Source of the DNA: Aestuariirhabdus haliotis
GTDB lineage: Bacteria > Pseudomonadota > Gammaproteobacteria > Pseudomonadales > Aestuariirhabdaceae
NCBI RefSeq assembly: GCF_023509475.1
Contig: NZ_JAKSDZ010000003.1
Coordinates: forward strand, 1-64,000
DNA: 64,000 nucleotides
Direction: 5' to 3'
The notes under the pieces were generated by a model. That model was given only the letters and a program-made list of their open reading frames with translations, was not told the DNA's origin and did not search any database. Shown one piece after another: positions 7,875 through 17,023 of this stretch (the first letter of the stretch is position 1; each line of letters begins with the position of its first letter). A program made the translations under genes and the position numbers.

Positions 7875-8876
7875 ATGGACACCATTGAGAAAGCATTAAG
7901 TAAAAAAAGCGTCGATGGAGTGAAGTCCGATGTGGATTCACCTCAGAAAGCGATTTCAAATTCCGATATTGTTGAAAGTGCTGTTACAAGATCTAGAAAA
8001 GAAACGGTAAGTGCTGAAAGAAAACCAAGCTCCAGTGCCAATTTAACGGCAAAGGTGGGGACTGAAAAGATACATATAAAAGATTCGTCTATATCCCCAG
8101 GTAAGAAGATAGACTCTTCTGAGCGTAGCAGCGCTACAAAGCCTAGTGTAAATCTTGGGGCGCCGATTGTAATAGACTTTGAATTGTTAAGGTCCAAAAA
8201 CTTTATAGTTCCCGACGAAGAAAGATCGCTTGTTAAAGAGCAATTTCGTCATATTAAGAGGTCGATATTAGGTAAGGCATTTAATGGGAGTCAGTCAACT
8301 AATTCCGGTTTTGGGAATTTAGTTATGATTACCAGTGCAAGTCCACAAGAGGGAAAAACCTTTACAGCAATTAATCTCGCATTAAGTATAGCAATGGAGC
8401 AGGATAGGAAGATTTTGTTAGTAGATGCTGATGTTGTTCAGCCTTCACTTAATTCTTCACTGAATATTCCCAGGTCTGAGGGTATCGTTGACTATTTGAA
8501 CAGTGATGATATTGCTTTCGAAAGTATTCTGCATAAAACAAATATAGATAACCTGTCGTTGGTTTTGGCTGGCAATAAGCATCATCTGACTAATGAGCTT
8601 CTTGCTAGTCAGAGCATGAAAGATCTTATGGAGGAGTTGACTAACCGTTATCCGGACAGGTTGGTTATGCTCGATACTCCACCTCTATGTCACACAACGG
8701 AGGCTTCAATTTTGGCATCATTGGCCGGGCAAGTAATTGTTGTGGTCGAAGAGGGTAGAACAACTCAGCGACGCCTTAAAGATGCTCTGAATCTGGTTTC
8801 GGAGCATCAGGATGTGAGCCTGTTAATGAATAAATGCAGTTCTGCCAGGGAAGGTAGTTACTATGGATACTACTAA
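7875..8876 (+). CDS. XrtA-associated tyrosine autokinase (BY-kinase)
   Basis: Cytosolic bacterial tyrosine kinase of 333 residues that controls polymerisation/export by autophosphorylation. Residues 1-110 are a low-complexity Ser/Lys-rich linker. The kinase domain has Walker A (S-P-Q-E-G-K-T, about residues 155-162), Walker A' (L-L-V-D-A-D) and Walker B (L-V-M-L-D-T-P-P). The C-terminus ends in a tyrosine cluster (Y-Y-G-Y-Y), the usual autophosphorylation tail. It overlaps the next gene by 14 bases, indicating translational coupling. The family typically pairs with the preceding Wzz-like protein. Confidence 0.93.
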   Translation: MDTIEKALSKKSVDGVKSDVDSPQKAISNSDIVESAVTRSRKETVSAERKPSSSANLTAKVGTEKIHIKDSSISPGKKIDSSERSSATKPSVNLGAPIVIDFELLRSKNFIVPDEERSLVKEQFRHIKRSILGKAFNGSQSTNSGFGNLVMITSASPQEGKTFTAINLALSIAMEQDRKILLVDADVVQPSLNSSLNIPRSEGIVDYLNSDDIAFESILHKTNIDNLSLVLAGNKHHLTNELLASQSMKDLMEELTNRYPDRLVMLDTPPLCHTTEASILASLAGQVIVVVEEGRTTQRRLKDALNLVSEHQDVSLLMNKCSSAREGSYYGYY

Positions 8877-10371
8877 AAGAGTGCTAGTCGTTAAGGGAAT
8901 ATTTTCGCCACTTTTAATTGTTTTGGCGCTCTCTTACAGCTCGCTTTCTTGGGCTTCTGTCTGGTCATTTGTTCCGAGTTTATCGGCAGGTTTGACATAT
9001 ACAGACAACGTCGAGTTATCCAATAATGATACGGATGATGATCTTGTTTTGGATGTTAGACCGGGATTTTCTTTCTCAAAACGAGAGGGAAGGGTCAATG
9101 TTTCCGGGCAATATAGTTTACAAAGAACTCAGCACTTTAGTGATTCCGATCGTAACGATACATTCCATCAATTAAGTAGTGGAATGCGTGCTGAATTAAT
9201 TCGTAATAATTTTTTCTTAAATGGAAGTGTTAGGGTTAATCAAACTCTTATTGATACGGGTAGGGGGGGGAGCTCCGATAATATCAGTGGGACAGACAAT
9301 ATAACCACCTTTGTCAGTTATGAATTGGAGCCGGTATTTGAAACAGATATTGGTGACAATGCAGCACTGAGAGCTCGCTATCAGTTTGGAGAGGTACTGT
9401 ACGATTCCAGTGTTGATAAAGATGATGCGTCGGACAGTTCTCAGCATGCCTATGGAGTAGTTTTGTCGAGTAATAACCGACCCAGAGATTTTACGTGGGC
9501 GCTTGGAGTCAATGAGCAGCGTACAGTCTATGACAGTAGGAGTGATCAAAAAATAACCACTTACACTACTAATGCTGGATATAGTTTAACCAGACGATTT
9601 CAGGTGAATGGTAGTTATGGTTATCAGAAACAAGATAATGACCAGGACAATCTGAGAGACAATCCCGATGGCTCTTTCTGGAACGTAGGTATTGGTTGGA
9701 ATCCTAGCGATGTTACACAGATAAGCGCTGATTATGGTGATCGTTATTACGGAGACTCTTATGGCCTTTCAGTATTTCAGCGCCATAAGCGTAATGTTTT
9801 CACTTTAAGATATAGAGAAGAACAAACAGATACGCGAGATCAGTTGGCGGCTACCGGAGATGGCTTTATTTGCCCAACCAATGGTCCAGCATCTGATTGC
9901 CGAAGAGTGGATCCTTCGATCCCGATAGATCTTCAGATCGGTCCAGACGAAGGGTTGTTTGGTAACAACTCGCCTGTTGCAAGTGTTAATGATGATATTT
10001 TTGTCGGGAAGACCTGGGAGTTAGGTTATATCTATAGTTTCAGAAAGAGTGAAGTATCCCTTAATGGCTACAGGCAAAAGCGTGACTATCAAACAGTGTT
10101 AGGAAGTGAGACGACTTTGGGACTTAGTGGTAACTATCGGCTCAACCACAATGAGCGTATGAGGTCTTCGTTGCGATTCAGCTATGTAAAGGATGAGCTA
10201 CTTGATGAATTGGATAATAAAACCTATAGCACGCGCTATATCTATAGCAGAAGCCTAGATCAGGATACAACGGCCGATATTAGTCTTGCCTATCGTAAAC
10301 GAACAAGCAACGAGAATGATTCTGAATATACAGAGAATCGAATAAGCATCGGATTTCTACGGTATTTTTAA
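8863..10371 (+). CDS. XrtA-system outer-membrane beta-barrel protein (TIGR03016 type)
   Basis: A 502-residue exported protein with a signal peptide (hydrophobic segment ending S-L-S-W-A). The rest consists of alternating beta strands with many aromatic girdle residues and short acidic turns, and the last residues R-F-L-R-Y-F end in an aromatic amino acid as outer-membrane barrels do. Gene position between kinase and ATPase matches the TIGR03016 family of PEP-CTERM systems. It is probably the outer-membrane component for secretion or anchoring of the polysaccharide; the exact job is unproven. Start ATG 8863 lies inside the previous gene with a GGGAAGG ribosome site upstream. Confidence 0.88.
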   Translation: MDTTKRVLVVKGIFSPLLIVLALSYSSLSWASVWSFVPSLSAGLTYTDNVELSNNDTDDDLVLDVRPGFSFSKREGRVNVSGQYSLQRTQHFSDSDRNDTFHQLSSGMRAELIRNNFFLNGSVRVNQTLIDTGRGGSSDNISGTDNITTFVSYELEPVFETDIGDNAALRARYQFGEVLYDSSVDKDDASDSSQHAYGVVLSSNNRPRDFTWALGVNEQRTVYDSRSDQKITTYTTNAGYSLTRRFQVNGSYGYQKQDNDQDNLRDNPDGSFWNVGIGWNPSDVTQISADYGDRYYGDSYGLSVFQRHKRNVFTLRYREEQTDTRDQLAATGDGFICPTNGPASDCRRVDPSIPIDLQIGPDEGLFGNNSPVASVNDDIFVGKTWELGYIYSFRKSEVSLNGYRQKRDYQTVLGSETTLGLSGNYRLNHNERMRSSLRFSYVKDELLDELDNKTYSTRYIYSRSLDQDTTADISLAYRKRTSNENDSEYTENRISIGFLRYF

Positions 10372-10380
10372 GGTCAATGT

Positions 10381-11388
10381 ATGTACGAGAAGTATTACGG
10401 ATTTACCAGTAAACCGTTTCAGCTTAGTCCTGATCCGAGATTTTATTTCAGCAGCAGAGGGCATAGCAGGGCTATGTCCTATTTGCGTTATGGGTTAGGT
10501 CAGTGTGACGGTTTTATTATTATTACCGGCGGGGTTGGTACGGGTAAAACAACATTGATAAAAATGCTTTTTTCTGATCTGGATCAAGAGCAGATTGTTG
10601 CTGCCAATATCGTCACGACTAATCTGGAATCCGATGATTTAATGCGAATGGTATCTTCTGCTTTCAGCTTGCCCACTGAAGGTTTGACTAAAGCTGATCT
10701 CTTAAGACAGTTTGAGGCATTTTTGTTAGCTTGTGACTCACATGGACGGCGTGTATTACTGGTCATTGATGAAGCTCAAAATCTTCCTAAATCTTCCCTG
10801 GAAGAGTTACGAATGTTGTCTAATTTTCAGGTCAATAATCGTCCATTATTACAAAGCTTTTTGTTGGGACAGGAAGAGTTTAGAGATACGCTTCAGTCCG
10901 ACGGTTTAGAGCAGCTAAGGCAAAGGGTCATTGCTTCTTGTCATCTGGCTGCTTTAGATCGTGAAGAAACGAAAAATTACATCAACCACAGGCTTTCGTT
11001 TGTAGGTTGGACTGACAATCCTCATATTGATGAGACTGCCTACCATGCAATTTATGAATACACCGAAGGCGTTCCCAGGCGTGTGAACGTGTTTTGTGAT
11101 CGCTTGTTGCTTTATGCCTATCTTGAAGAATTATCAGAAATCAGTAATGCCGTTGTAAAGGCCGTCTCTGAAGAGATGAGTGCTGAGATAACCCAAACTA
11201 CTTCCTCGAAAAAGCGTGGTGGTGAGGTCAATACCGAATTGTTGAAAAAATTCTCTGAAATTGAAGAAGCCGTTGAAAATATCAAGTTTACGACAGAGTC
11301 CCTTGAAGCTGCGTTTGCCTCTCGAATGGGAACGCTAAAGAAGCTGATTTTAAGCATAGATAATATCGCAAAACAAAAGGTCAATTAG
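10381..11388 (+). CDS. XrtA/PEP-CTERM-associated AAA ATPase (ExeA/GspA-like)
   Basis: A 335-residue protein. It begins M-Y-E-K-Y-Y-G-F, typical of ExeA-like ATPases. Walker A is G-G-V-G-T-G-K-T-T (about residues 50-58) and Walker B is L-L-V-I-D-E-A-Q (about 122-129), followed by an R-R-V-N sensor-like region near residue 240. The C-terminal 60 residues are predicted coiled coil. Unlike GspA it has no membrane segment. It follows the barrel protein by nine bases. This ATPase is a regular member of XrtA loci and is thought to power assembly or export; its exact partner is not established. Confidence 0.92.
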   Translation: MYEKYYGFTSKPFQLSPDPRFYFSSRGHSRAMSYLRYGLGQCDGFIIITGGVGTGKTTLIKMLFSDLDQEQIVAANIVTTNLESDDLMRMVSSAFSLPTEGLTKADLLRQFEAFLLACDSHGRRVLLVIDEAQNLPKSSLEELRMLSNFQVNNRPLLQSFLLGQEEFRDTLQSDGLEQLRQRVIASCHLAALDREETKNYINHRLSFVGWTDNPHIDETAYHAIYEYTEGVPRRVNVFCDRLLLYAYLEELSEISNAVVKAVSEEMSAEITQTTSSKKRGGEVNTELLKKFSEIEEAVENIKFTTESLEAAFASRMGTLKKLILSIDNIAKQKVN

Positions 11389-11389
11389 T

Positions 11390-12496
11390 ATGAATCTGAT
11401 TCATGTTGTAGGTGCTCGGCCTAACTTTGTGAAAATGGGACCCTTATATCAGGAGTTGATTGGTAGGGATGAGGTGTCTCAAACGATTCTGCATACGGGG
11501 CAGCATTTTGATCCGGAAATGTATCAGATCTTCTTCGATCAATTTTCACTGCCCAGACCGGATATTGAGCTGGGCATAACTGGGGCGAGCGTTAATGAGC
11601 AGCTGTCCAAAATGCTGTCAGCAATAGACAACATACTATCCTCTTTGCCCCCTAGCGTCATTGTTGTCTATGGTGATGTGACTTCTACGATTGCTGCTGC
11701 ATTAGCAGCAATACGATATTCTCATAAAATAGTGCATGTGGAGGCAGGCCTTCGTAGTTTTGATCAAACGATGCCAGAAGAAATAAATCGCATATTAGTA
11801 GACAGAATTGCACATCGCCTGTATGTCACAGAACAATCTGGGCTTGATCATTTGCTCAATGAAGGTGTTGAAAAAGATAAGGTTGTATTTGTTGGCAATA
11901 TAATGATCGATTCCTTGTATCGTTATATCGAGAAAACCAAGCCGCCTTATGAGGTTGAGGCAGCGCTTGCTGATGGGCGAGAGTATGCGGTTCTAACGCT
12001 TCATAGACCCGCTAATGTGGATTCACCATCCCGCCTGAAAAACATCTTCGATGGGATTGCACAAATTGCCAGCCAGTATCCGGTTGTCTTGCCTCTGCAT
12101 CCGCGTACCCGTGAGCGTTGTCAGGAATACGGTCTGGATTTGGCATCAATTGAGGGACTCATTCTACGAGAACCCATCGGATACATAGATATGTTGTCTC
12201 TCGTTCGCGGAGCTAAAGTCGTTTTGACAGATTCAGGTGGTTTACAGGAGGAGACGGCAGCTATAGGGGTTCCCTGTGTGACTATTCGAGATAATACGGA
12301 GCGTCCCTCTACAATTGAGTGCGGTTCTAATCGATTAGTTGCGCCTACTAGCGAAGGTATTATTTTTGGTGTTAAAGAAGCGCTCATTCCAAATCCCGAT
12401 ATGCATGTGCCTCCTCTGTGGGATGGACGGACCGCTAAGCGAATTGCGGAGGATTTGCTGGAGTTTTACGCTAGCAGGGAGAGTATTTGTGCGTAA
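11390..12496 (+). CDS. wecB: UDP-N-acetylglucosamine 2-epimerase (non-hydrolysing)
   Basis: A 368-residue cytosolic enzyme interconverting UDP-GlcNAc and UDP-ManNAc. The N-terminal V-G-A-R-P-N-F-V-K, the H-T-G-Q-H motif, V-H-V-E-A-G-L-R-S, T-L-H-R-P-A-N and the late T-D-S-G-G-L-Q-E-E motif are all present, so the active site looks intact. It follows the ATPase gene by one base, and its last eight bases overlap the deacetylase gene. A dedicated wecB copy is usual in XrtA loci and suggests ManNAc or a derived sugar in the polymer. Confidence 0.95.
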   Translation: MNLIHVVGARPNFVKMGPLYQELIGRDEVSQTILHTGQHFDPEMYQIFFDQFSLPRPDIELGITGASVNEQLSKMLSAIDNILSSLPPSVIVVYGDVTSTIAAALAAIRYSHKIVHVEAGLRSFDQTMPEEINRILVDRIAHRLYVTEQSGLDHLLNEGVEKDKVVFVGNIMIDSLYRYIEKTKPPYEVEAALADGREYAVLTLHRPANVDSPSRLKNIFDGIAQIASQYPVVLPLHPRTRERCQEYGLDLASIEGLILREPIGYIDMLSLVRGAKVVLTDSGGLQEETAAIGVPCVTIRDNTERPSTIECGSNRLVAPTSEGIIFGVKEALIPNPDMHVPPLWDGRTAKRIAEDLLEFYASRESICA

Positions 12497-13307
12497 TGCA
12501 ATGACCATAGACGTTGAGGAGTATTTCCAGGTTTCTGCATTCTCTGAAGTTATTAATCGTGAAGACTGGGGTGGCTATGAGAGTAGGGTCGAAAGATCAA
12601 TGGACAGGATATTGCGACTATTCGAAGCCCATAGTATCAAGGCAACCTTTTTTGTTTTGGGCTGGATAGCTAGAAAACATCCTGATTTAATTTCACGCAT
12701 TCATTGCGAAGGTCATGAAGTGGCGAGTCATGGGATGTACCATGACCGCGTAACCGATTTAACATCAAAAGAGCTATACCAGGACCTGTATGATTCTAAG
12801 GCAATCTTAGAAGACCTCTGTGGCTGTTCCGTTAAGGGTTACAGAGCGCCGTCTTTTTCGTTACCACTGAACAGTACATCTTATGAAATGCTCGCAAAGT
12901 CGGGCTACAGTTACAGCTCAAGTATATACCCAATTCGACATGATCATTATGGTGAACCTTTGGCGGATCGCTTTGTCTTTGATGGCGGATCTGGTGTGAA
13001 GGAGATACCCATTAGTACCTTGCGGTTATTTGGTAAAAATTTTCCGGCAGGTGGTGGAGGTTTCTTCCGACTACTACCCTATGTTTATCATTATGCAGGG
13101 TTCAATCACCTTAATAGATCGGAGGAGAGGTCTGGGGTGTTCTACATGCACCCTTGGGAAATCGATGCCTCACAACCAAGGCCGTCAGGCTTGTCTTATA
13201 AGGCCAGATTTCGTCATTATTTAAATCTTAATAGAACTTTTAAGCGATTATCTCGGCTGGTAGAAGATCACCAGTGGTCGAGTATTGAGCAGGTATATAA
13301 CATCTAG
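12489..13307 (+). CDS. XrtA-system polysaccharide deacetylase
   Basis: NodB-type carbohydrate esterase of 272 residues removing N-acetyl groups from the polymer or a precursor. The metal/catalytic motifs are T-I-D-V-E-E near the start, S-H-G-M-Y-H in the middle, Y-R-A-P-S-F and a late F-Y-M-H-P-W-E. I start at GTG 12489, which has AGGGAG seven bases upstream and gives the typical short N-terminus of this family; the open frame itself extends back to 12339 inside wecB. No signal peptide is seen, as is usual for the PEP-CTERM deacetylase family. It overlaps wecB by eight bases. Confidence 0.93.
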   Translation: MRNAMTIDVEEYFQVSAFSEVINREDWGGYESRVERSMDRILRLFEAHSIKATFFVLGWIARKHPDLISRIHCEGHEVASHGMYHDRVTDLTSKELYQDLYDSKAILEDLCGCSVKGYRAPSFSLPLNSTSYEMLAKSGYSYSSSIYPIRHDHYGEPLADRFVFDGGSGVKEIPISTLRLFGKNFPAGGGGFFRLLPYVYHYAGFNHLNRSEERSGVFYMHPWEIDASQPRPSGLSYKARFRHYLNLNRTFKRLSRLVEDHQWSSIEQVYNI

Positions 13308-13319
13308 CAGGAGGCCAGG

Positions 13320-14351
13320 ATGAGTCTCGTTATTGAAGAGGTCAGAGGAACACTGGCCAAAAAAGAATGGAACAGTTATGTTCAAGAAAATGAAAATTCT
13401 ACGGTATTTCACCGCTATGAATGGGGTGAGGCGGTTGTTGCAACCTATGGCAATGAATATATCTATATTGTGGCCAGGGAAGATGGGGATGTTGTTGGTA
13501 TTTTACCCTTAGGTAGAAGTAAGAGTCTCTTATTTGGTGACTATCTATGTTCCGTCCCTTTTGGTGTGTATGGCGGTATCGTTGCGAATAATCAAGCGAT
13601 AGCGGATAAAATTGATGACTACGCATGTCAGTTGGCTAATAGTTTAAAAGTAGATTATCTGGAAGTTCGAAACCAAAACCCCAGCGGTTATGAACGCCCT
13701 GACAGGGATATCTATGTGACATTCAAAAAGCCAATCCTGGACACGCCGGATGAAAACCTGAAAGCAATCCCTAGAAAGCAGCGAGCTGTTGTAAGAAAAG
13801 GAATTAAAAAAGAGTTGTCCTTTTCAATTTCAAAAGATGTGGATACTTTTTACAGGTTGTATTCAGAAAGTGTAAGAAATTTGGGGACACCAGTATTTTC
13901 AAAAGAATTGTTTCGTAATCTGTTAAGGTTTTTTCCACAAGACAGCTTTATCATGTCGGTATATGATCAGGAGAAACCGGTCTGTGCTGTATTGACTTTG
14001 CTGTTTAAAGATCAAGTCCTTCCCTATTATGGTGGAGGAGGTTATTCGGCAAGGTCAGTTCATGGTAATGATTTTATGTATTGGAAGCTCATGGAGTGGG
14101 CCTGTACCGAAGGGTATAAAGTGTTTGATTTTGGTCGCAGCAAGGTTGACACAGGCGCCTATTCGTTTAAGAAAAATTGGGGGTTCGAGCCTGCACCGCT
14201 ATCATATGAATACCATCTGGTAGGCGATACCAGCATACCTGATAAATCTCCTTTAAATCCTAGAATAAAGCCACTGATAGAGGTTTGGAAAAGAATGCCT
14301 CTATCATTTACAAATCTTATCGGTCCATATGTTTCACGTTCATTAGGGTAG
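13320..14351 (+). CDS. FemAB-family XrtA/PEP-CTERM-associated protein
   Basis: A 343-residue GNAT-type (FemAB/BioF2-like) acyl or aminoacyl transferase. Features seen: F-H-R-Y-E-W-G-E in the N-terminal half, a P-R-K-Q-R-A-V-V-R-K-G basic segment around residue 150, and the C-terminal D-F-G-R-S motif followed by F-K-K-N-W-G-F (about residues 275-293), diagnostic for this family. The substrate is unknown; by analogy it may add an acyl or aminoacyl group to a sugar freed by the deacetylase. It sits between the deacetylase and a glycosyltransferase gene, with a good AGGAGG-like site (13308-13317). Confidence 0.9.
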   Translation: MSLVIEEVRGTLAKKEWNSYVQENENSTVFHRYEWGEAVVATYGNEYIYIVAREDGDVVGILPLGRSKSLLFGDYLCSVPFGVYGGIVANNQAIADKIDDYACQLANSLKVDYLEVRNQNPSGYERPDRDIYVTFKKPILDTPDENLKAIPRKQRAVVRKGIKKELSFSISKDVDTFYRLYSESVRNLGTPVFSKELFRNLLRFFPQDSFIMSVYDQEKPVCAVLTLLFKDQVLPYYGGGGYSARSVHGNDFMYWKLMEWACTEGYKVFDFGRSKVDTGAYSFKKNWGFEPAPLSYEYHLVGDTSIPDKSPLNPRIKPLIEVWKRMPLSFTNLIGPYVSRSLG

Positions 14352-14354
14352 GGT

Positions 14355-15557
14355 ATGGAATCAGTGATATTTGTGGTTCATAGGATTCCTTTTCCACCGA
14401 ACAAAGGAGATAAAATAAGGTCGTATCAAATATTAAAAGCGCTGGCCAGCAGGTATAAAGTAAAGCTTTTTTGCTTCGTTGATGACAGTGCTGACCTTAA
14501 GTATGAAGGTGATCTCAACAAGTTTGCCGATAAGGTCTATGTGGAATATTTGCCAAAATGGCGTGTGTTGTTACGTGCCGCAAAATCGATCTTTCTTGGA
14601 AAGTCGATTACTGAGATGGTCTATCAATCAAACTTGATGAGTCAGGCTGTTTCCAGTGAATTCGATCAGGGCGCTTCAGCTGTGATAGCTTTCTCGTCAT
14701 CTATGGGGCAGTATCTTCCTGAATCCTCAGGTGTAGTGAAGCAGGTCGTGGATTTTGTTGATGTTGATTCCCTTAAATGGCATGACTATGCCCATAAAAA
14801 ACCTTTCTATTTAACTTGGCTGTATCGCCGGGAAGCTGATCTTTTATCCAAGCTTGAGATAAGACTTTTTCAGGAGGGTGCAATAAGTACATTTGTTACC
14901 AACTCTGAAAGAGACCTTTTTCTAAAAATGCTTACCGGATCTACCGATCGAGTTAAGGTTGTAGGGAATGGTGTTGATACTGCCTTTTTTGACCCTTGTA
15001 TTGAATATCAATCGCCCTATCAAGCGCTAGGTCTGGGAGTTGATCAGTCTATCTGCTTTGTCGGGGCCATGGACTATTACGCAAATGAAGATGCAGTCAT
15101 GTGGTTTGCATCGAATGTGCTACCACTAATATTGAGCAAGTATCCGAATTGTACTTTCTTTATTGTTGGCCGAAATCCAAGCAAGCGATTACAACAATTT
15201 GCTCGATTCACTCCGGGCGTGCTTGTGACAGGGGCCGTTTCCGATGTTCGTCCCTATTTACAATACTGTTCCTTGGTAGTTGCTCCATTAAGGATTGCTC
15301 GAGGCATGCAGAATAAAATTCTGGAAGCCTTGTCCATGAATAAACATGTAGTGGCTAGCAGTGAAGCAGCCCAGGGCGTAGATATTGATAGTACTTCCAA
15401 TTGCTTGTATGCGTGTGAAACCAAAGGGGGGATGGCTGAGAGGATCATTACACTGATGTCTGATAAAGCAGCAGTCTGCGATGGGCGAGAGCAAGTCTTA
15501 AAGCATTATAGCTGGGGACCTCAAATGGATCGTCTGCTTGGGGAACTCGAAACTTGA
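14355..15557 (+). CDS. XrtA-system glycosyltransferase (TIGR03087 type)
   Basis: A 400-residue GT-B fold, group 1 glycosyltransferase. The N-terminus I-P-F-P-P-N-K-G-D-K-I-R-S-Y is the signature of the TIGR03087 family found only in PEP-CTERM/XrtA loci. The C-terminal half has F-V-G-A-M-D-Y and the nucleotide-sugar binding region around G-M-Q-N-K-I-L-E-A-L. It acts on the cytosolic face to extend the lipid-linked repeat unit. Its stop codon overlaps the TTG start of exosortase A (TTGA), indicating translational coupling. Confidence 0.92.
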   Translation: MESVIFVVHRIPFPPNKGDKIRSYQILKALASRYKVKLFCFVDDSADLKYEGDLNKFADKVYVEYLPKWRVLLRAAKSIFLGKSITEMVYQSNLMSQAVSSEFDQGASAVIAFSSSMGQYLPESSGVVKQVVDFVDVDSLKWHDYAHKKPFYLTWLYRREADLLSKLEIRLFQEGAISTFVTNSERDLFLKMLTGSTDRVKVVGNGVDTAFFDPCIEYQSPYQALGLGVDQSICFVGAMDYYANEDAVMWFASNVLPLILSKYPNCTFFIVGRNPSKRLQQFARFTPGVLVTGAVSDVRPYLQYCSLVVAPLRIARGMQNKILEALSMNKHVVASSEAAQGVDIDSTSNCLYACETKGGMAERIITLMSDKAAVCDGREQVLKHYSWGPQMDRLLGELET

Positions 15558-17023
15558 ATAGACAACATTCTGCATGGGCGCAGGCGTTAATCGCGTATTC
15601 CATAGGTTTCTTGGTGTTGATGCTGGCGTTCAGTAAAACACTGTTCGATATGATAGCTATATGGGAACGTTCCGGAACTTTTAACCACTGTTATATTATC
15701 GCGCCTATTTGCTTGTATCTTATTTATCGTAAGCGGCAGTTATTGGTCAAGCTAAGTCCTGAACCCAGCTTGCTTGGATTTGTTTTTCTGCTGTGTGCGA
15801 TTTTTGTCTGGGTGATAGCGGGGATGGTCGAAGTTCAGGTTGTTCAGCAATTTTCTCTGGTTATTATGCTGTCTTTCCTGTGCCTTGCTGTTATGGGGTG
15901 GAAGGTTGTATTAACTATACTGTTCCCTCTTTGTTATAGCCTGTTTATGGTTCCCTTTGGAGAATTCTTGATTCTTCCCATGATGGAGCTAACAGCTTCA
16001 TTTACGGTTTCGACCATTGCCCTATTTGGAATACCTATTTATGTTGAAGGGTTATATTTCGAATTGCCTACAGGCCATTGGTCAGTTGTAGAGGGGTGCT
16101 CAGGAGTTCGATATCTGATAGCTTCGGTGGCTCTGGGCACACTTTATGCGTATCTAAATTACCAAACTATCTATAAACGGTTAATTTTCATTGGTGCATC
16201 GATACTGCTTCCTATCGTAGGCAACTGGTTGCGAGCAACTGGTATCGTAATGCTAGGCCATTTCAGTGGGATGAAGCTTGCTGTTGGTGTAGATCACTTG
16301 CTCTATGGTTGGGTGTTTTTTGGCGTATTAATGTTGATCCTTTTTTGGGTAGGAAGTCGTTGGAGTGAAGCGGAACGTTCCGGAAAATCTTTTCTACAGG
16401 TAGATAAAAAGTACAGTTGGCTTCGAACTTTAACGATGGTCTTTATTCTTGTTCCTGTTTCAATGTGGGCAACCCAGGCAACCAGCCGGAATGGTGATAT
16501 AGAGACTCCTGTTCTAGAGATTAAATATAATGACAAGGTGCTCACTAAACAGACATATACGCTCCCGTTTAGACCCAGATTTACTCAATCAGATTCGGTT
16601 GAAAACTACACTTTTGAAGATCATGGTATAAATGCTTCTTTGCAACTGTATTGGTATGGCTACGGGAACAAATCCGGGAAGTTAGTCACCTCAACGAATC
16701 AAATTGTCGCTCAGAAAGATCCAGAATGGCGTTCGATAAAATTGGCAAAAAGTTCGGACGAGTGCCCCGCGGGTAACTTCGTTAAGCTTCAGTCAAAAGA
16801 TAAAATCTATTATGTGGCATCCTGGTATGTTATCGGTGGCCATAAAGTTTGTGATCCGTTGCGGGCAAAGTTTTCACAGTTAATAGCTAGACTGGCCGGT
16901 TCAGATGAACAGGGTGCTCATGTAGTACTAACAATAGATGAGGTTTCAGAAGCTTCAGCAACTAAGCAAGTAATAGATATATCTAGGCGTCTGATGGTTA
17001 TGAGGAAGGCGGATGAACACTGA
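15554..17023 (+). CDS. xrtA: Exosortase A (XrtA) with C-terminal EpsI-like domain
   Basis: Integral inner-membrane cysteine transpeptidase that recognises the PEP-CTERM signal. About eight hydrophobic helices occupy residues 10-290. Catalytic residues are visible: Cys182 in V-E-G-C-S-G, Arg227 in N-W-L-R-A and His248 in V-D-H-L. After the last helix, residues 300-485 form an EpsI-like periplasmic domain, as in XrtA-type exosortases. The start is a TTG overlapping the preceding stop; no better internal ATG with a ribosome site was found near the N-terminus. The gene overlaps the following glycosyltransferase by 11 bases. Its expected substrate in this window is the protein at 773-1675. Confidence 0.95.
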   Translation: MNRQHSAWAQALIAYSIGFLVLMLAFSKTLFDMIAIWERSGTFNHCYIIAPICLYLIYRKRQLLVKLSPEPSLLGFVFLLCAIFVWVIAGMVEVQVVQQFSLVIMLSFLCLAVMGWKVVLTILFPLCYSLFMVPFGEFLILPMMELTASFTVSTIALFGIPIYVEGLYFELPTGHWSVVEGCSGVRYLIASVALGTLYAYLNYQTIYKRLIFIGASILLPIVGNWLRATGIVMLGHFSGMKLAVGVDHLLYGWVFFGVLMLILFWVGSRWSEAERSGKSFLQVDKKYSWLRTLTMVFILVPVSMWATQATSRNGDIETPVLEIKYNDKVLTKQTYTLPFRPRFTQSDSVENYTFEDHGINASLQLYWYGYGNKSGKLVTSTNQIVAQKDPEWRSIKLAKSSDECPAGNFVKLQSKDKIYYVASWYVIGGHKVCDPLRAKFSQLIARLAGSDEQGAHVVLTIDEVSEASATKQVIDISRRLMVMRKADEH